A DNA stretch of 64,000 nt from Takakia lepidozioides. Taxonomy: Eukaryota > Streptophyta > Takakiopsida > Takakiales > Takakiaceae. Of the stretch, positions 45,790-55,700 are shown piece by piece. The notes below the pieces were generated by a model, which was not told where the DNA came from, searched no databases, and was given only the letters and a program-made list of their open reading frames with translations. Within the stretch, counting starts at the first letter, position 1; each line of letters opens with the position of its first letter. The stretch is taken from the NCBI GenBank assembly GCA_030704615.1, contig CM060732.1, positions 34,825,053 through 34,889,052 on the forward strand. Direction: 5' to 3'. The translations under genes and the position numbers were made by a program.

Positions 45790-46600
45790 CTTGGTTGTCC
45801 CACCATTGACTGGGGTCAGAAAAGTATTCATTCCAAAGCTTCTCCTCATCTCTGTTACCTCTTTTGGATACTTTCCTGTTGTCACATTGGCAATATCATA
45901 TCAAAGTCACTCCAAACTATCCCAGTTTCACTAAACCAAGTAACTTGCAGAATTCAACATGGAAATTTAGGGCCGATTCTGATAAGAGGAAAAAACAAGG
46001 TGAATTGTGTTGAAAAACGTGCTTTCATTAGCAGACCATTTTCTCATTAGCAGATTTCTTGTAGCTATTGATCCACGGGGAATCAGAACTAATCTTGTGT
46101 TTGAAATCCGGCCCTCTTGGATGAACCTGGACCTCTATCCTTGGTCCTTTAGCTACCCCTGTCTGTGTACAAATCATGAATACTTGCTGCTAGCAGCTGA
46201 CACTGACGGCGTGAAGTTCTTCCAGCAAACCCCAACCCTAATTATTACAGTAGTTCTAATTCTAAATTGCATCTACTTCTCTCTAGTGTAGTCCAACATG
46301 CATTCACCTTTTTGTCTCCATTGTCTCGCCATTGACTGGGGTCGGAAAAGTGTTCATTCCAAAGCTTCTCCTCATCTCTATTACCTGTTTTTGGATACTT
46401 TCATGCTGCCAACAGAGCAAAACAGGCTGAAACAGGTCAAAGAAGAAGGTATCCTCACCACATTGTCCTTTACCTTGTATCATGACCCATAGAGGATTTG
46501 ACTGACCATCAGCCCAAAAGGACCCCTTGTGTGTGCTGCTTATATCTGTAGTCATGTAATGTTGGATTGGTATGTGAGATCGAACCACCACGGTGCAGCT
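45790..46600 (-). pseudogene. OSB-like relic with tandem PDF motifs inside the CACTA
   Basis: On the minus strand, from high to low coordinates, the order is as follows. GQSNPLWVMIQGKGQ and CGEDTFFFDLFQPVL (46530-46420) come first, then an LWNEHFSDPSQW-like block in a shifted frame (46380-46310). A PDF motif (RGPDF, about 46110-46060) follows, and then EEKLWNEYFSDPSQWWDN (about 45865-45805). This repeats the sequence of pieces at 1130-1403 plus 3925-4480. OSB proteins bind single-stranded organellar DNA, but these pieces are broken by frameshifts and stops. Assignment is by the WWDN/PDF pattern only. Confidence 0.5.
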
Positions 46601-46759
46601 AAGCAGGCAGAGATTGAAACACGGCCTGCTAAGACCAAGCTGACTCTCCCAAGAACGGCGAGCGTCTCCTCGTCTCGTCTCTCTCCCAAAAACGACGAGC
46701 TCACAAGAATGTTGGGATCTTCTCCTCGTCTCCTCTCCTCCTCCTCTTCTCCTTCCTTC

Positions 46760-46870
46760 ATCATTTGCTCAAGAGTAGGAAGGTCTGCAAAGCCTCCATC
46801 CCACGCCCCTGCATATCCTGCGATCATCGCGTTCCATAACACAACATCAAATAGATGGTGAAACGCAGGA
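46760..46870 (-). pseudogene. PPR fragment at the upstream edge of the OSB-like relic
   Basis: The minus-strand reading has DVVLWNAMIAGYAGAW, then LEQMMKEG after degraded sequence. One PPR module junction survives. Downstream the same open frame (to 46552) is Glu/Arg-rich low complexity. Confidence 0.6.
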
Positions 46871-46879
46871 GACAAAAAA

Positions 46880-47569
46880 GCCTAAGTCCCAGCCCGGTGT
46901 ACAGTTCGGCGGTGTAATCTTAAACCGTTAGATCTTAAACAATCTAGACCGTTAGATCCTGTAAAATCTAACGATTCAAAATAATTTCCATCACATGATC
47001 TAACCTTGTACAACCACGTATTTTAATCTCATATATCTTGCGAAGCCACGTCCATCCAGGTCCAATTTATTGAACATATATCAAATCGACACACCGTATA
47101 GGCGGATGGATGAACCCATCCATTGAATGAATTCATTAATGTATATGCCTTTTAAATGACATGTGTAGTGATGTAGTCATATATATAGAGTTATGAAACA
47201 ATTTGCAGTAAGGGACTCATAAGTTTACAGTCATCGATGGATAAACTCATCCAATGGATGAATACATTCATGTACGTGCTTTCAAAATGACACGTGTAGG
47301 GATGTAGTCGTATAAATAGAGCTATAAAACCATCTTCAGTCATGGAGTCACAAGATTCCATGAAACGTCGTCCACGTCTAGTCAAACATATCACACTAGT
47401 CATAAAACCATCCTTGTCATCATGGTCAACAATGTTTGACCAATGCTCCCTAATTTTCCGGAGTCATGTAGTGATATCCATTACTATAAAGTGATAAAAT
47501 TATGACTGCAACGCATTTCAGCGCTCTGTAGTCGTATACCTAGTGCCGTTTTTATGACTCCGCCAAATC
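46880..47569. other. Right subterminal region of the CACTA
   Basis: Non-coding. Contains related blocks at about 47150-47190 and 47285-47325 (GATGTAGTC-TATA-ATAGAG-TAT), and a GTTAGATC triplet near 46926-46970. These are probably subterminal protein-binding repeats. Confidence 0.5.
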
Positions 47570-47601
47570 CGTAGTCCTAAAAACGCTCATCTCTTGAAGT
47601 G
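47570..47601 (-). repeat. CACTA right terminal inverted repeat
   Basis: Read inward it starts CACTTCAAGAGATGAGCG. It is followed outward by the ATT target duplication. Confidence 0.9.
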
Positions 47602-48396
47602 ATTCTTCTTTGATGAAATCCTGCTACGCCATGTTTGTCCCCTTGAAATTTTAACTAATCAGGGTACGGAGTTTTGTAACCAGCTTATGGAGGTTGTGTG
47701 CTTTAATTTAGATGTCAAGCATCGTTTGACTGCTCCCTACAACCCCCAGTGCAATAGGCTTACAGAGAGGTTCAACAAAACCATGTGCCAGTTGTTAGAA
47801 AAGAACGGGGCTCTCACTGAAGACTGGGTGTTACTCTACCCATTCTCATATTTGCCTACAGGACCTCGGTGCATGCCAGCACTCGTTTTTCCCCTTTTGA
47901 ATTACTGTATGGCCGCAAGGCTCGCACCCCTCTTCATGTCCCTGTGCTTCAGACTCAGGTTGCGGAGCCCATCATATGGGAAGACTTTCTTCCTCACCTC
48001 ACTTCTCATCGTTTACGTTTATTAGAGACTGCTAAGCACAACATTCAGGTTTCTCAAGTAGCTCAGGCTCGAAATTATAACCGTACGGTTGTTTACTCTG
48101 AAATTTTTTCTTTAGGCCAGACTGTTTGTGTTCGATTGCAGCCTGGCAAACAGGTCACCAAATCCAAGATGCGAATTGATGGGCCTTATCTGATTCATGC
48201 GATTCTGCCTGGTCGGCAGTAACGTCTTCTTCCTCAGCACCATTCTACGGCGGAGATTGCAGGGACTGTTCATGTTTCTCAACTGGTCCCTTCTAAGCTG
48301 CAGTTTGATTTGACCTGCATCAACGTGGAGAATCGGCATGTGGTGTTAACTCCGAAGAAACGTGCTCGGCTTGATTCTGCTTCCATTGCTACCTAG
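47602..48396 (+). pseudogene. Integrase C-terminal part of the second Ty3/gypsy element
   Basis: Resumes the integrase core directly after the CACTA with LEILTNQGTEFCNQL (catalytic aspartate region, where D of the usual TDQG is N) and TAPYNPQCNRLTERFNKTM (catalytic glutamate). A frameshift lies near 47860, after which HASTRFSPFELLYGRKART is read in another frame. The C-terminal domain has KMRIDGPYLI (GPY type) and stops at 48220, then a further coding-like tail to 48396 (TPKKRARLDSASIAT). No chromodomain is evident. Confidence 0.82.
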
Positions 48397-48670
48397 ACTT
48401 CCTCATCACACTGTCTTTATTCCGCTACTCCATCCCTAGGATCTCTATCAGTTTCTTTCTCGTTCTTCAGGTTGCATACCTCACAAGCTAGGATTTTTCC
48501 ACATCAAGGTTTTGTCCTTCGCTCAACTTGCAGAGCAAGGTTTTCCTTGTTGCGGTTTTTTCATCTTATCTTGGTGTAACCATGAGTGACCCTGCTCTCT
48601 GTTTGAGTAGAGTGTTTATTTAGCTTGCTCACTGGAGCTCGCTTCTCTGTGTGCCAGGAGGCTTTACATA

Positions 48671-49177
48671 TGTAATGGCCAGATTCCTTCCACCTACCTT
48701 TTTGTCATTGGATGAACAGACGATTGGATGATGGCCTTTGAAAAAGGGTTTGGATGAAATAGTTGGAGACAATCTATTTTTAAACTAAGTATTGTCTTTT
48801 GTTAACAGCTAGTTTATCTCTAAATTAGAATGAGGTGGCGTCCTATCTGGACAGACACTCGGATGGCATTCAGGTGACCAATCAAGGCATGCCACTTGGT
48901 CAGATAAGATTGTGGGCCTTCGTTTATAAAAAGGATCAACACGACGCTTAAGGCGGCGGTGTACGTTTGGTGTGAAACCCTATTGTACCTGTGTGTGAGT
49001 TTTGGATGAAAGGGCCGTGAATGAGGATGTGCTGTTAGGTTGGGTGAGTGATTTTGTCTCCTCTGCGTTGGATCCTGCCTATCTCGCTAGCCTGCTTTAC
49101 CGAGCATACATTCCCCTTATAGCTCGATACCCCGAGAGGAAGAGGAATAACGGGGTGGGCGAGAATCTGGCTTTACA
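48671..49177 (+). repeat. 3' LTR
   Basis: Starts TGTAATGGCC and ends GGCTTTACA, so TGTAA and TTACA form the terminal inverted repeat. It is almost identical to 36850-37355, which implies recent insertion. A purine-rich GGAGG lies a few bases upstream. Confidence 0.9.
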
Positions 49178-49454
49178 AGCCTAGACGGATATGAACAAAT
49201 AGAGTTTATGTTTATGCCTGGTCGGATGGGCTCAGGGGTCTGGCTATTAAACAAGCCCGAATTTCTTTTAAGAAAATAAAAATGTTCAAGTTCAAGATTT
49301 TAATATATTACAGCGTAAAATACGCATACTTCATCATCTTAATTAGTGTATGGTGTACAGTATCGCTTTTGTTGTTTCTTACAGTTCTCCAATACTCTCT
49401 CCGCGCTTCATGTGAACATAATTTATCATCTTAATTAGTGTATGGGGTACAATA

Positions 49455-49913
49455 TTTTGTTGTTTCTTACAGTTCTTCAATACTCTCTCCACGCTTCATG
49501 TGAATAGTTTGAATGTCCTGTCTTCCCATATTTTTCTATGTTTTTTCCTCTCTGTCTTCCATACTTCTTACTCATAAATCCTATGTTTGTGTGAACGTCA
49601 CCCGACAAAATGTTGAAGGCAACCTCCAGTTGAGTTTCATTCAACCCACCAGGTCTCTCTCTCCATGGATGTAACAAAATTCTTTCTTTCTCTCATTAAT
49701 AAGCTAACTGCTCTACCCGATGCTAGCCCGCATTTGTAAAGCTTCACTGTAAATGAGCAAAAACCAAGGCTATACACTGAACTCTGTCTCTCGAACTCAA
49801 ATGAGAACCCTAAAGTATGACTGACAAGGTTTCAAGACTTTTGGAAGAAAAAGGGAGTCACTTACTATCCAACCGGAAGCAAAGAAAGAAAGGAAGCCAA
49901 AGTAAACTGCTAT
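49455..49913. repeat. Dispersed 0.46-kb repeat, copy 1
   Basis: Highly similar in the same orientation to 59713-60170, from TTGTTGTTTCTTACAG to CCAAAGTAAACTGCTAT. Its first 60 bp are also duplicated just upstream (49365-49420). No coding capacity is apparent. Confidence 0.88.
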
Positions 49914-49930
49914 CTTACTTATCTAGCTTA

Positions 49931-50140
49931 GCCCCCCCCCCCCCCCCCCCCGCACCGGGCTGTAAACGGATGTTAAGTTAGTGCTAACTACTGCTAGCTT
50001 GAAAAATCCGGCCGCACTGCCCTGCTTCACAAATTTTAGCTCTAACTACTGCTATCTATCCTAAAATAATCCTTCCTAGTTTAGAGCGAATTTAGCACTA
50101 CCCCCACCCCCCCCCCCCCAGTGCTAAATCTAAACTGGCG
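49931..50140. repeat. Two poly-C tracts; the second in the loop of an inverted repeat
   Basis: Runs of C at 49932-49950 and 50107-50119. The second is flanked by AATTTAGCACT on the left and AGTGCTAAAT on the right (with AGTTTAG / CTAAACT further out). The pair would form a short stem with a C-rich loop. Confidence 0.75.
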
Positions 50141-50428
50141 CGCGATCCTTCGGCAGTTGCCCGACAATTTTCACATTTCGCCATCTACACATTTCGCCAT
50201 CGCCGTGCGTTTCACCGTCTCTCTCGCGCTTCAAGTTTTGCTCTTCTTTCGCATTTTGCACTTTGCTTTTGTAGTTCGTTGTATTTGTTGTTTGGCACTT
50301 TGCTTTTGTAGCTCCTTCTCTCTTGCTTTGATTTTTGCTTTGACGTAGTTCTTTCTCTTGATAATTTTTTCTTCATTCTTTAGCTGTAGCTCGGTGCTCC
50401 TTCTTGTCGTGTTTTGCACTCCTGCATC

Positions 50429-50891
50429 ATGTCCACTGCAACAACAGGGTCGGGGTCAGACAATGTAGGAGATGCTATGGAATCACACAGGGAAGAGATT
50501 GCGACCGAGAGTCACCTTGCAGGGAAGAGATCGAGAGTTGAGAAGAGGCCGAGACTCACAAACTGGTCGGAGCAGGAGATGCACTTGCGCTGGGAAAGAA
50601 ACAGGAGTGGGAAGCTTGGAAAGCCTCCAGTGCCAGGGGAATATGGTTGTTGACAAGCTCAAGTGGGTGAAGGTCATTCGCTTTATGGAGAGCCAAGGTG
50701 TCCGAGGTCGTGATATGAGGAGTTGCATCAATAAATGAAACCTAATCACGAAGCTCTACAAAGACATTCGAGGCCACCAAATCAATGCAACTGGCAATCA
50801 GGATTTTTGGAGCATGACGAGCAAAGAGCGGATAGCTCTTGGCCTTCCGAAGGTGTTCTCAAAGGAATTGTACGACGATATTCTTGGATGA
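50429..50891 (+). pseudogene. Myb/SANT (trihelix-like) DNA-binding protein, broken
   Basis: ATG at 50429 leads an acidic/basic N-terminus (KRSRVEKRPRLTNWSEQEM), the first helix of a Myb/SANT-like domain. After a one-base shift near 50645 the domain continues (KLKWVKVIRFMESQGVRGRD). A TGA at 50737 replaces the expected Trp after the SCINK helix, and a last part reads LITKLYKDIRGHQ, QDFWSMTSKERIALGLP and FSKELYDDILG to a stop at 50891. Such domains are typical of PIF/Harbinger ORF1 proteins and of related plant factors. It cannot be translated as one protein. Confidence 0.65.
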
Positions 50892-50899
50892 GCGGGCGT

Positions 50900-51570
50900 G
50901 TAATGCTCCGCGAGCCACTTCAGGCAGCATGCGGGTAACAATTCCATGAACTATTGTACCTTATAAACCTCCATAATGCAAAGTAAACATTGTACTGCTA
51001 CTCTGTTGTGGGCTGCCAACATAGGGTTAGAATCCAATTAAATTCTTCCTATCCTGGACAATCATGGAATATACAAGCCATGACCTTCATTTTGATAGAA
51101 AGGGGTTGCATCCACCTCGAATCGATTTGGTTCAAAAATCCCCACTCCCTGTACACCACATACACATTCCAGTGGCATCAGAGCAATAACTTTCACAGTT
51201 AGTAGCTGACCATCCCAACACTTTGAGAATACAGCAGTGACAAAAGCAAGTAGAAGACTGCAGTTCAAGAAACAAAACATCCCCAGAGTAACATAAAAGT
51301 GAGCTGCATTTTTTCACAACCAAGATCATAGAAGTGAAAGAGATTATCAAATGTCTCAAAGTCAATGTCTCAATGTCTCAAAGTCAAAGTCAAAGACATG
51401 GCTCACTTGTCACTTGATAGAGATATGCACATACCCTTTCTATTGCACACACTATCCATCTGCCGTCAAGGTCATATGGACAACGGACATCTCTGGAAGA
51501 CACAACAGGTGTTCCCAGCTACATGTGCCTATCTAAATTCAACAAAAAATTCTAACTATTATCTCCACTA
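50900..51570. other. Spacer between the two Myb-like halves
   Basis: No gene is seen. AATGTCTCAAAGTCAATGTC-type short repeats lie at 51348-51385. Confidence 0.45.
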
Positions 51571-51575
51571 TTGGG

Positions 51576-52070
51576 CTAGCTTGGACGTCCCTGCTTGTCC
51601 ACAAGACTCCTGAAATGCTCAACAAGTTTCCCAAAGTGGCTAACCATGGTTCGTCGGTCCAATGATGCTTCCCTCCTATCCATTAATGCCTCTTGCTCTG
51701 CATTAACAGCGATCTCAGCCTTGTGTACCTCAAACTCGAACTTGGTCTTTTGCAACTGCAAACTCTTCTCAAACCTTTTGGTTTTCTCTTTCCGCTCCTC
51801 CTCCAAATTCTTAGCCATGCTCTCACTAGCAACTTTGAATGAATTCAGAAGGTCGGTGCCGGCCGTTGATTTCTTTTTCTTTCCTGTGGAGTTTCTTCTG
51901 GTTGTGGGCTTGGGACGAGATCCTGTGATCCTCTTTGGGCCCTGATTTCTGGGCAGAACATCAAAGCTCCTTTTCTGAACAGGGCCCAAACTGGAAATAA
52001 ATGGAAATGGGAGGAATAACCATTGGAAGATCCTACTGGGCACCATGCTTCTTTTGAATACTCGCCTCAA
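51576..52070 (-). CDS. Lys/Glu-rich coiled-coil protein, probable C-terminal half of a Myb-like transposon protein
   Basis: A 164-codon minus-strand frame. A basic Ser/Thr region (TGSRPKPTTRRNSTGKKKKS, a likely nuclear signal) is followed by a long charged helix (about residues 85-150: MAKNLEEERKEKTKRFEK, LQLQKTKFEFEVHKAEI, EALMDRREASLDRR) and a short tail FGKLVEHFRSLVDKQ. This matches the usual C-terminal layout of Harbinger ORF1-like trihelix proteins. It lies convergent to the Myb-domain relic at 50429-50891, so an inversion may have split one gene. The start at 52070 is the first ATG. Functional status is unknown. Confidence 0.45.
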   Translation of the reverse strand: MRRVFKRSMVPSRIFQWLFLPFPFISSLGPVQKRSFDVLPRNQGPKRITGSRPKPTTRRNSTGKKKKSTAGTDLLNSFKVASESMAKNLEEERKEKTKRFEKSLQLQKTKFEFEVHKAEIAVNAEQEALMDRREASLDRRTMVSHFGKLVEHFRSLVDKQGRPS

Positions 52071-52079
52071 CTACAAACC

Positions 52080-52723
52080 CTAATACTTAAGGTTGTCTCT
52101 AAGTAAAAGTGATAACGTAACTAGCTAGTGGAGGTAATTAATCAACTTATTCGGATAGAAGCTAAGCCGAGGCTGCAGCGGGTCATGTGAGAAGCTTGTG
52201 AAAAATGCAACATTCAGCCTAGCAAGGTACCATCCATTAGGTTGAAAAGGAGTTGAGAGCCTCAACATTTGCATTGTAGTGCCTCAAAATTTGGATGTTA
52301 TTTGGATGCAACCAAATCCGCTAATATCAAGGCCAATAATAAGTAGTAATCATGAACCAACAAAGCGACACAAACTTGAAATTTTCATGTACAAAGAGGT
52401 TTGTGGTATAGAGTTTAAACTTTAGCATGTATAGAGAGAGTGCTAAAAAAAATAAAGATAAAAAAGAATATGATGTAGGAATATTGGATTTGATCCCATG
52501 ACCTCTTACTTCCTATCATAACCAACATTTCTCTTTATTCACATTTTGAAGCTCCAAAGACAAGATGAATCTCATATTTCTTGTTCATGTAGCATTGTTT
52601 TGCTAATCAAATGTGTATAAATGTGAGAAAGTGGTTTTTTCTTCAAACTTAAATTTTGCTTAAAATACATTGTTTGAAAAGGAAATATACCACAAAAAGG
52701 TCTTACTTCCAGGATTTGTGAAC
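52080..52723. other. AT-rich upstream region of the WD40 gene
   Basis: A T-arm-like string on the minus strand near 52485 (GGATTTGATCCCATGACC) may be a SINE relic. The promoter and any 5' exon of the WD40 gene should lie here or further left but cannot be placed. Confidence 0.4.
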
Positions 52724-55700
52724 ATGTTTTCTTTTCTTGAGTACACAGAAGACCTACAGTTAGGTGAAACGGATACCTCTATTGAAGACACAATTCCTCA
52801 ACAAGGATTGAAAACGATGGATTCATCTTTTGTAGACATGACAGAAGAGCTAGAGTTTATGGAAATGAAAAACTCCCTCGCAGATGCAGCAAAAAAGCTT
52901 CAGTTGAGCACCATAGATAGTAGATCCGCAGAGACCACATGTGGTGCGATGCCTATCATGCTTCAACCTTTTCTTGAAATTTCTATGTAAGTCTATTTCA
53001 ATATTTGTTTATAATTCAGATGAGGAAAACTTTTGTGTACATATGGAGTTTTTTGGTTTACTCAACTTGGAAATTCCAAAGTGAACTTAAATGATGTTCA
53101 TATATGGTACAAAGAGCACCAATACACATGTGCAGGTGGAAGAAAGAAGCCACATGTTCTCGTTTTTCTGAGGATAGCAGTCTCATTGCTATTGGTACTA
53201 CTTTAGGGACGATTGAGGTAATCTCTTCCTTTCACACATCCAAGTTATTCAGCTCAAATTAAAGAAAGTCTATTGACAAGTAATTGAAGGAATGTTATGT
53301 GCATTAAAGTAGACAAAATGAATAACAATAATTTTCTACCCCTACGTTTCATTTCTTTTGTTATATATCATATGTTGGTTGTTCAAAAGCAATATTTGCT
53401 GCATTTATATTCCACATTAATAATTACATATCTTCAAATTGATAATAAACATCTCGATATGAAATCTTCATCAATGCTGCATAATACAAACCTCATCAAC
53501 AAAGATATAGAGAAGACTCTAGCCTCGGCTAGCGTAACTAAGAACTACTTCACCTTATGTCTACATTGGCCTGTCGCGGTGGGCTACCACATGAATGTTG
53601 TTTCCAAATGGTTGAGTTAGGTCATGATAAATGAGGCCCCTTCAATGAACATTATATTGGTAATTGTCATAGGTTTATAATGTGGTTAACGGAAGACTTT
53701 CCTACATGTTGGATATGGGAAGAAAAGGTCGCCACAAACGACCATGCACCTCTTTGTGTTTTCGTCCTACTGCCTCTCCAGAGCTTACCCAAAATATGTT
53801 GGTGTCTTGCGGTATCTAACTTCAACATGTCCACATTTCAAATTATGAATGTCTCTATCGTCTGCTACTTCCAAGTAAATGGGGTAAAACTAATAACCCT
53901 CCATTGGTATGTTTCAAGAGTTTTATGTCATTTCTCATGTCTCCGTCATGAATTGTTGTGTGTACATAAGTTGATAAACCAATATGATGCTAATCTTTTA
54001 TCATTGTGCATTCTTTTTTTTTGGATCTCTCTCAAGAAAAAGAAAACAATTGCCTCTAACAGAGACACATTCCAATTGCAACCAATCAATAATTAGGGGA
54101 CCACTAGATTGACTAAGGAAAAATGCTTTATGGTATTTGAAGTGAGGAAGTAATTAGGTCTCAAAAGCATTATCTTTAGCCTTTCCATTTAAATTTTTTC
54201 TATCTCTAATGCCTCATTATCTTCCCTCCACTATTCATCTAGGGCATATTTTTGTGTCTTCATGATTCGACACCAACTAACATTGGATGGAATGAATACA
54301 AATGTTTTATTCACCGCCCAGACCTCTGCTCCTCCATTTTGACACCGACAGCCTGCTGAATACTGATTCCCCATTAGGGTGTTTTTTTTGTTTTTTTTTT
54401 CCGTTCATGTCGGGATGCATAATACATATTAGGTCTCAAAAATATTATCCTTAGCCTTTTATCTTTATTTATCTCGCTCTCTGACCCTCTTGTTTTTTCT
54501 CTTTCCAGTCTTCTATTCCATTGAGAGCATTATTTTATGTATGTTCGTGATTTGGGGAGAAATTTGGAGACAAAGTATTCCACATGACTAGCAGCTCTTC
54601 ATAGTTGTTGTTTGAATTGTGCAAGATGTGAGTGGGCAAATCCACCATTGGCATGCTACATCAGAGATGCATCTAGGTACTATCAAAGAGCCGGACAATG
54701 AAATATACACCATTGACTTCAATCCAACTGGTATAAAGTTTGCCACTTCAGGGTATGACAGCAAGGTAGGTGTCTCTAACTTGCTTTCTGCATATATTTG
54801 TTTGTTCTTGTGTTCAATAATATTCTCGTCTCCTCATCTTACTATGTGACATGTTTTTATGTTTTTCAAATTTAAGGGTCATAAATGTACTCCCATGGGG
54901 ACTGGGCTCAACAAGTCTACAATGGCTGACTATTTCCATGTCATAATTTTTAGTTTGTATGCCAGTAAATGCAGGTAAGGATCTATGATGGACTCACAAG
55001 AGTGTCTCTCCAAACTTTTAGTGAAGGGTGAGTTCAATCGTCTGATGCCCAATATGTGCTTAAACGACGTCATATTTTCATTCATGATTCATATTAACTT
55101 AGTTCTTGATCATAGGTTTGTTTGTACTGTTTCATATTATCACACTATATATGTATATATAACACTTTGAGTGCACGGAAAAGATTTAGCTTCTCTACAA
55201 AACATAGTCCTAATTGTTTTTGCAGGAATGGAATGACTACTGCCGGACACTCTAATCGAGTTTTTGCAGTAAAGTGGCATCCGGTAGACACGGAAGTTAT
55301 TTTAAGTGGTGGTTGGGACAACACAATCCAGGTGACCCATTCATTAGTAATCCTTTCATCATTCAAAAGCTTAAGGGAGTGTGAAAGTTCGATAGCATGA
55401 ATATTTTCAGTCAAGGTTTTTTCTCATAATTGTATTTAGATTGTTTGTCCTTAAATATACAATCTTCCCTTTTTTTTCTACTCACTTTAAATTAATATAG
55501 AGGATAAAAATATTATAATAGTTTTTGGAATAAAATTCCAATAAGATGATTACTCTAGGGCTTCTATATAACAAAAGATTATTCATTTTAATAAGGTTTT
55601 TACACAGAGAGATGAAAACATCTATTTTTTCCATCAAATAGGAGGGATTTGAACCCATGATTAGGACCATCATGTGATTTTTTTATTTTTATTTTTTTGG

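Larger units (their letters stand above)
42546..47604. mobile_element. Complete CACTA-type DNA transposon with captured gene fragments
   Basis: The left end at 42549 reads CACTACAACAAATGAACG. The right end at 47601, read inward on the minus strand, is CACTTCAAGAGATGAGCG. Both continue GTTTTTATGACT/GTTTTTAGGACT. The 3-bp direct duplication ATT flanks it (42546-42548, 47602-47604), as CACTA elements make. Removing the element and one ATT restores the retrotransposon integrase frame, so the boundaries are firm. TATGACT-like words crowd both subterminal regions (42565-42790, 47180-47570). Inside I find no transposase, only PPR and OSB-like relics and non-coding sequence. It is therefore a non-autonomous, 5053-bp gene-capturing element. 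Confidence 0.92.
36850..49177 (+). mobile_element. Ty3/gypsy retrotransposon with two LTRs, split by a CACTA element
   Basis: LTRs at about 36850-37355 and 48671-49177 flank gag, protease, RT, RNase H and integrase in Ty3/gypsy order. The integrase is interrupted at 42549-47601 by a DNA transposon; without it the element is about 7.3 kb. No target duplication can be recognised at the outer ends (AAACC before, AGCCT after), so one end may be altered. Confidence 0.88.

Noticed and set aside
36840-49185. Target-site duplication of the second Ty3/gypsy element
   Set aside because: The five bases before the 5' LTR and after the 3' LTR do not match.
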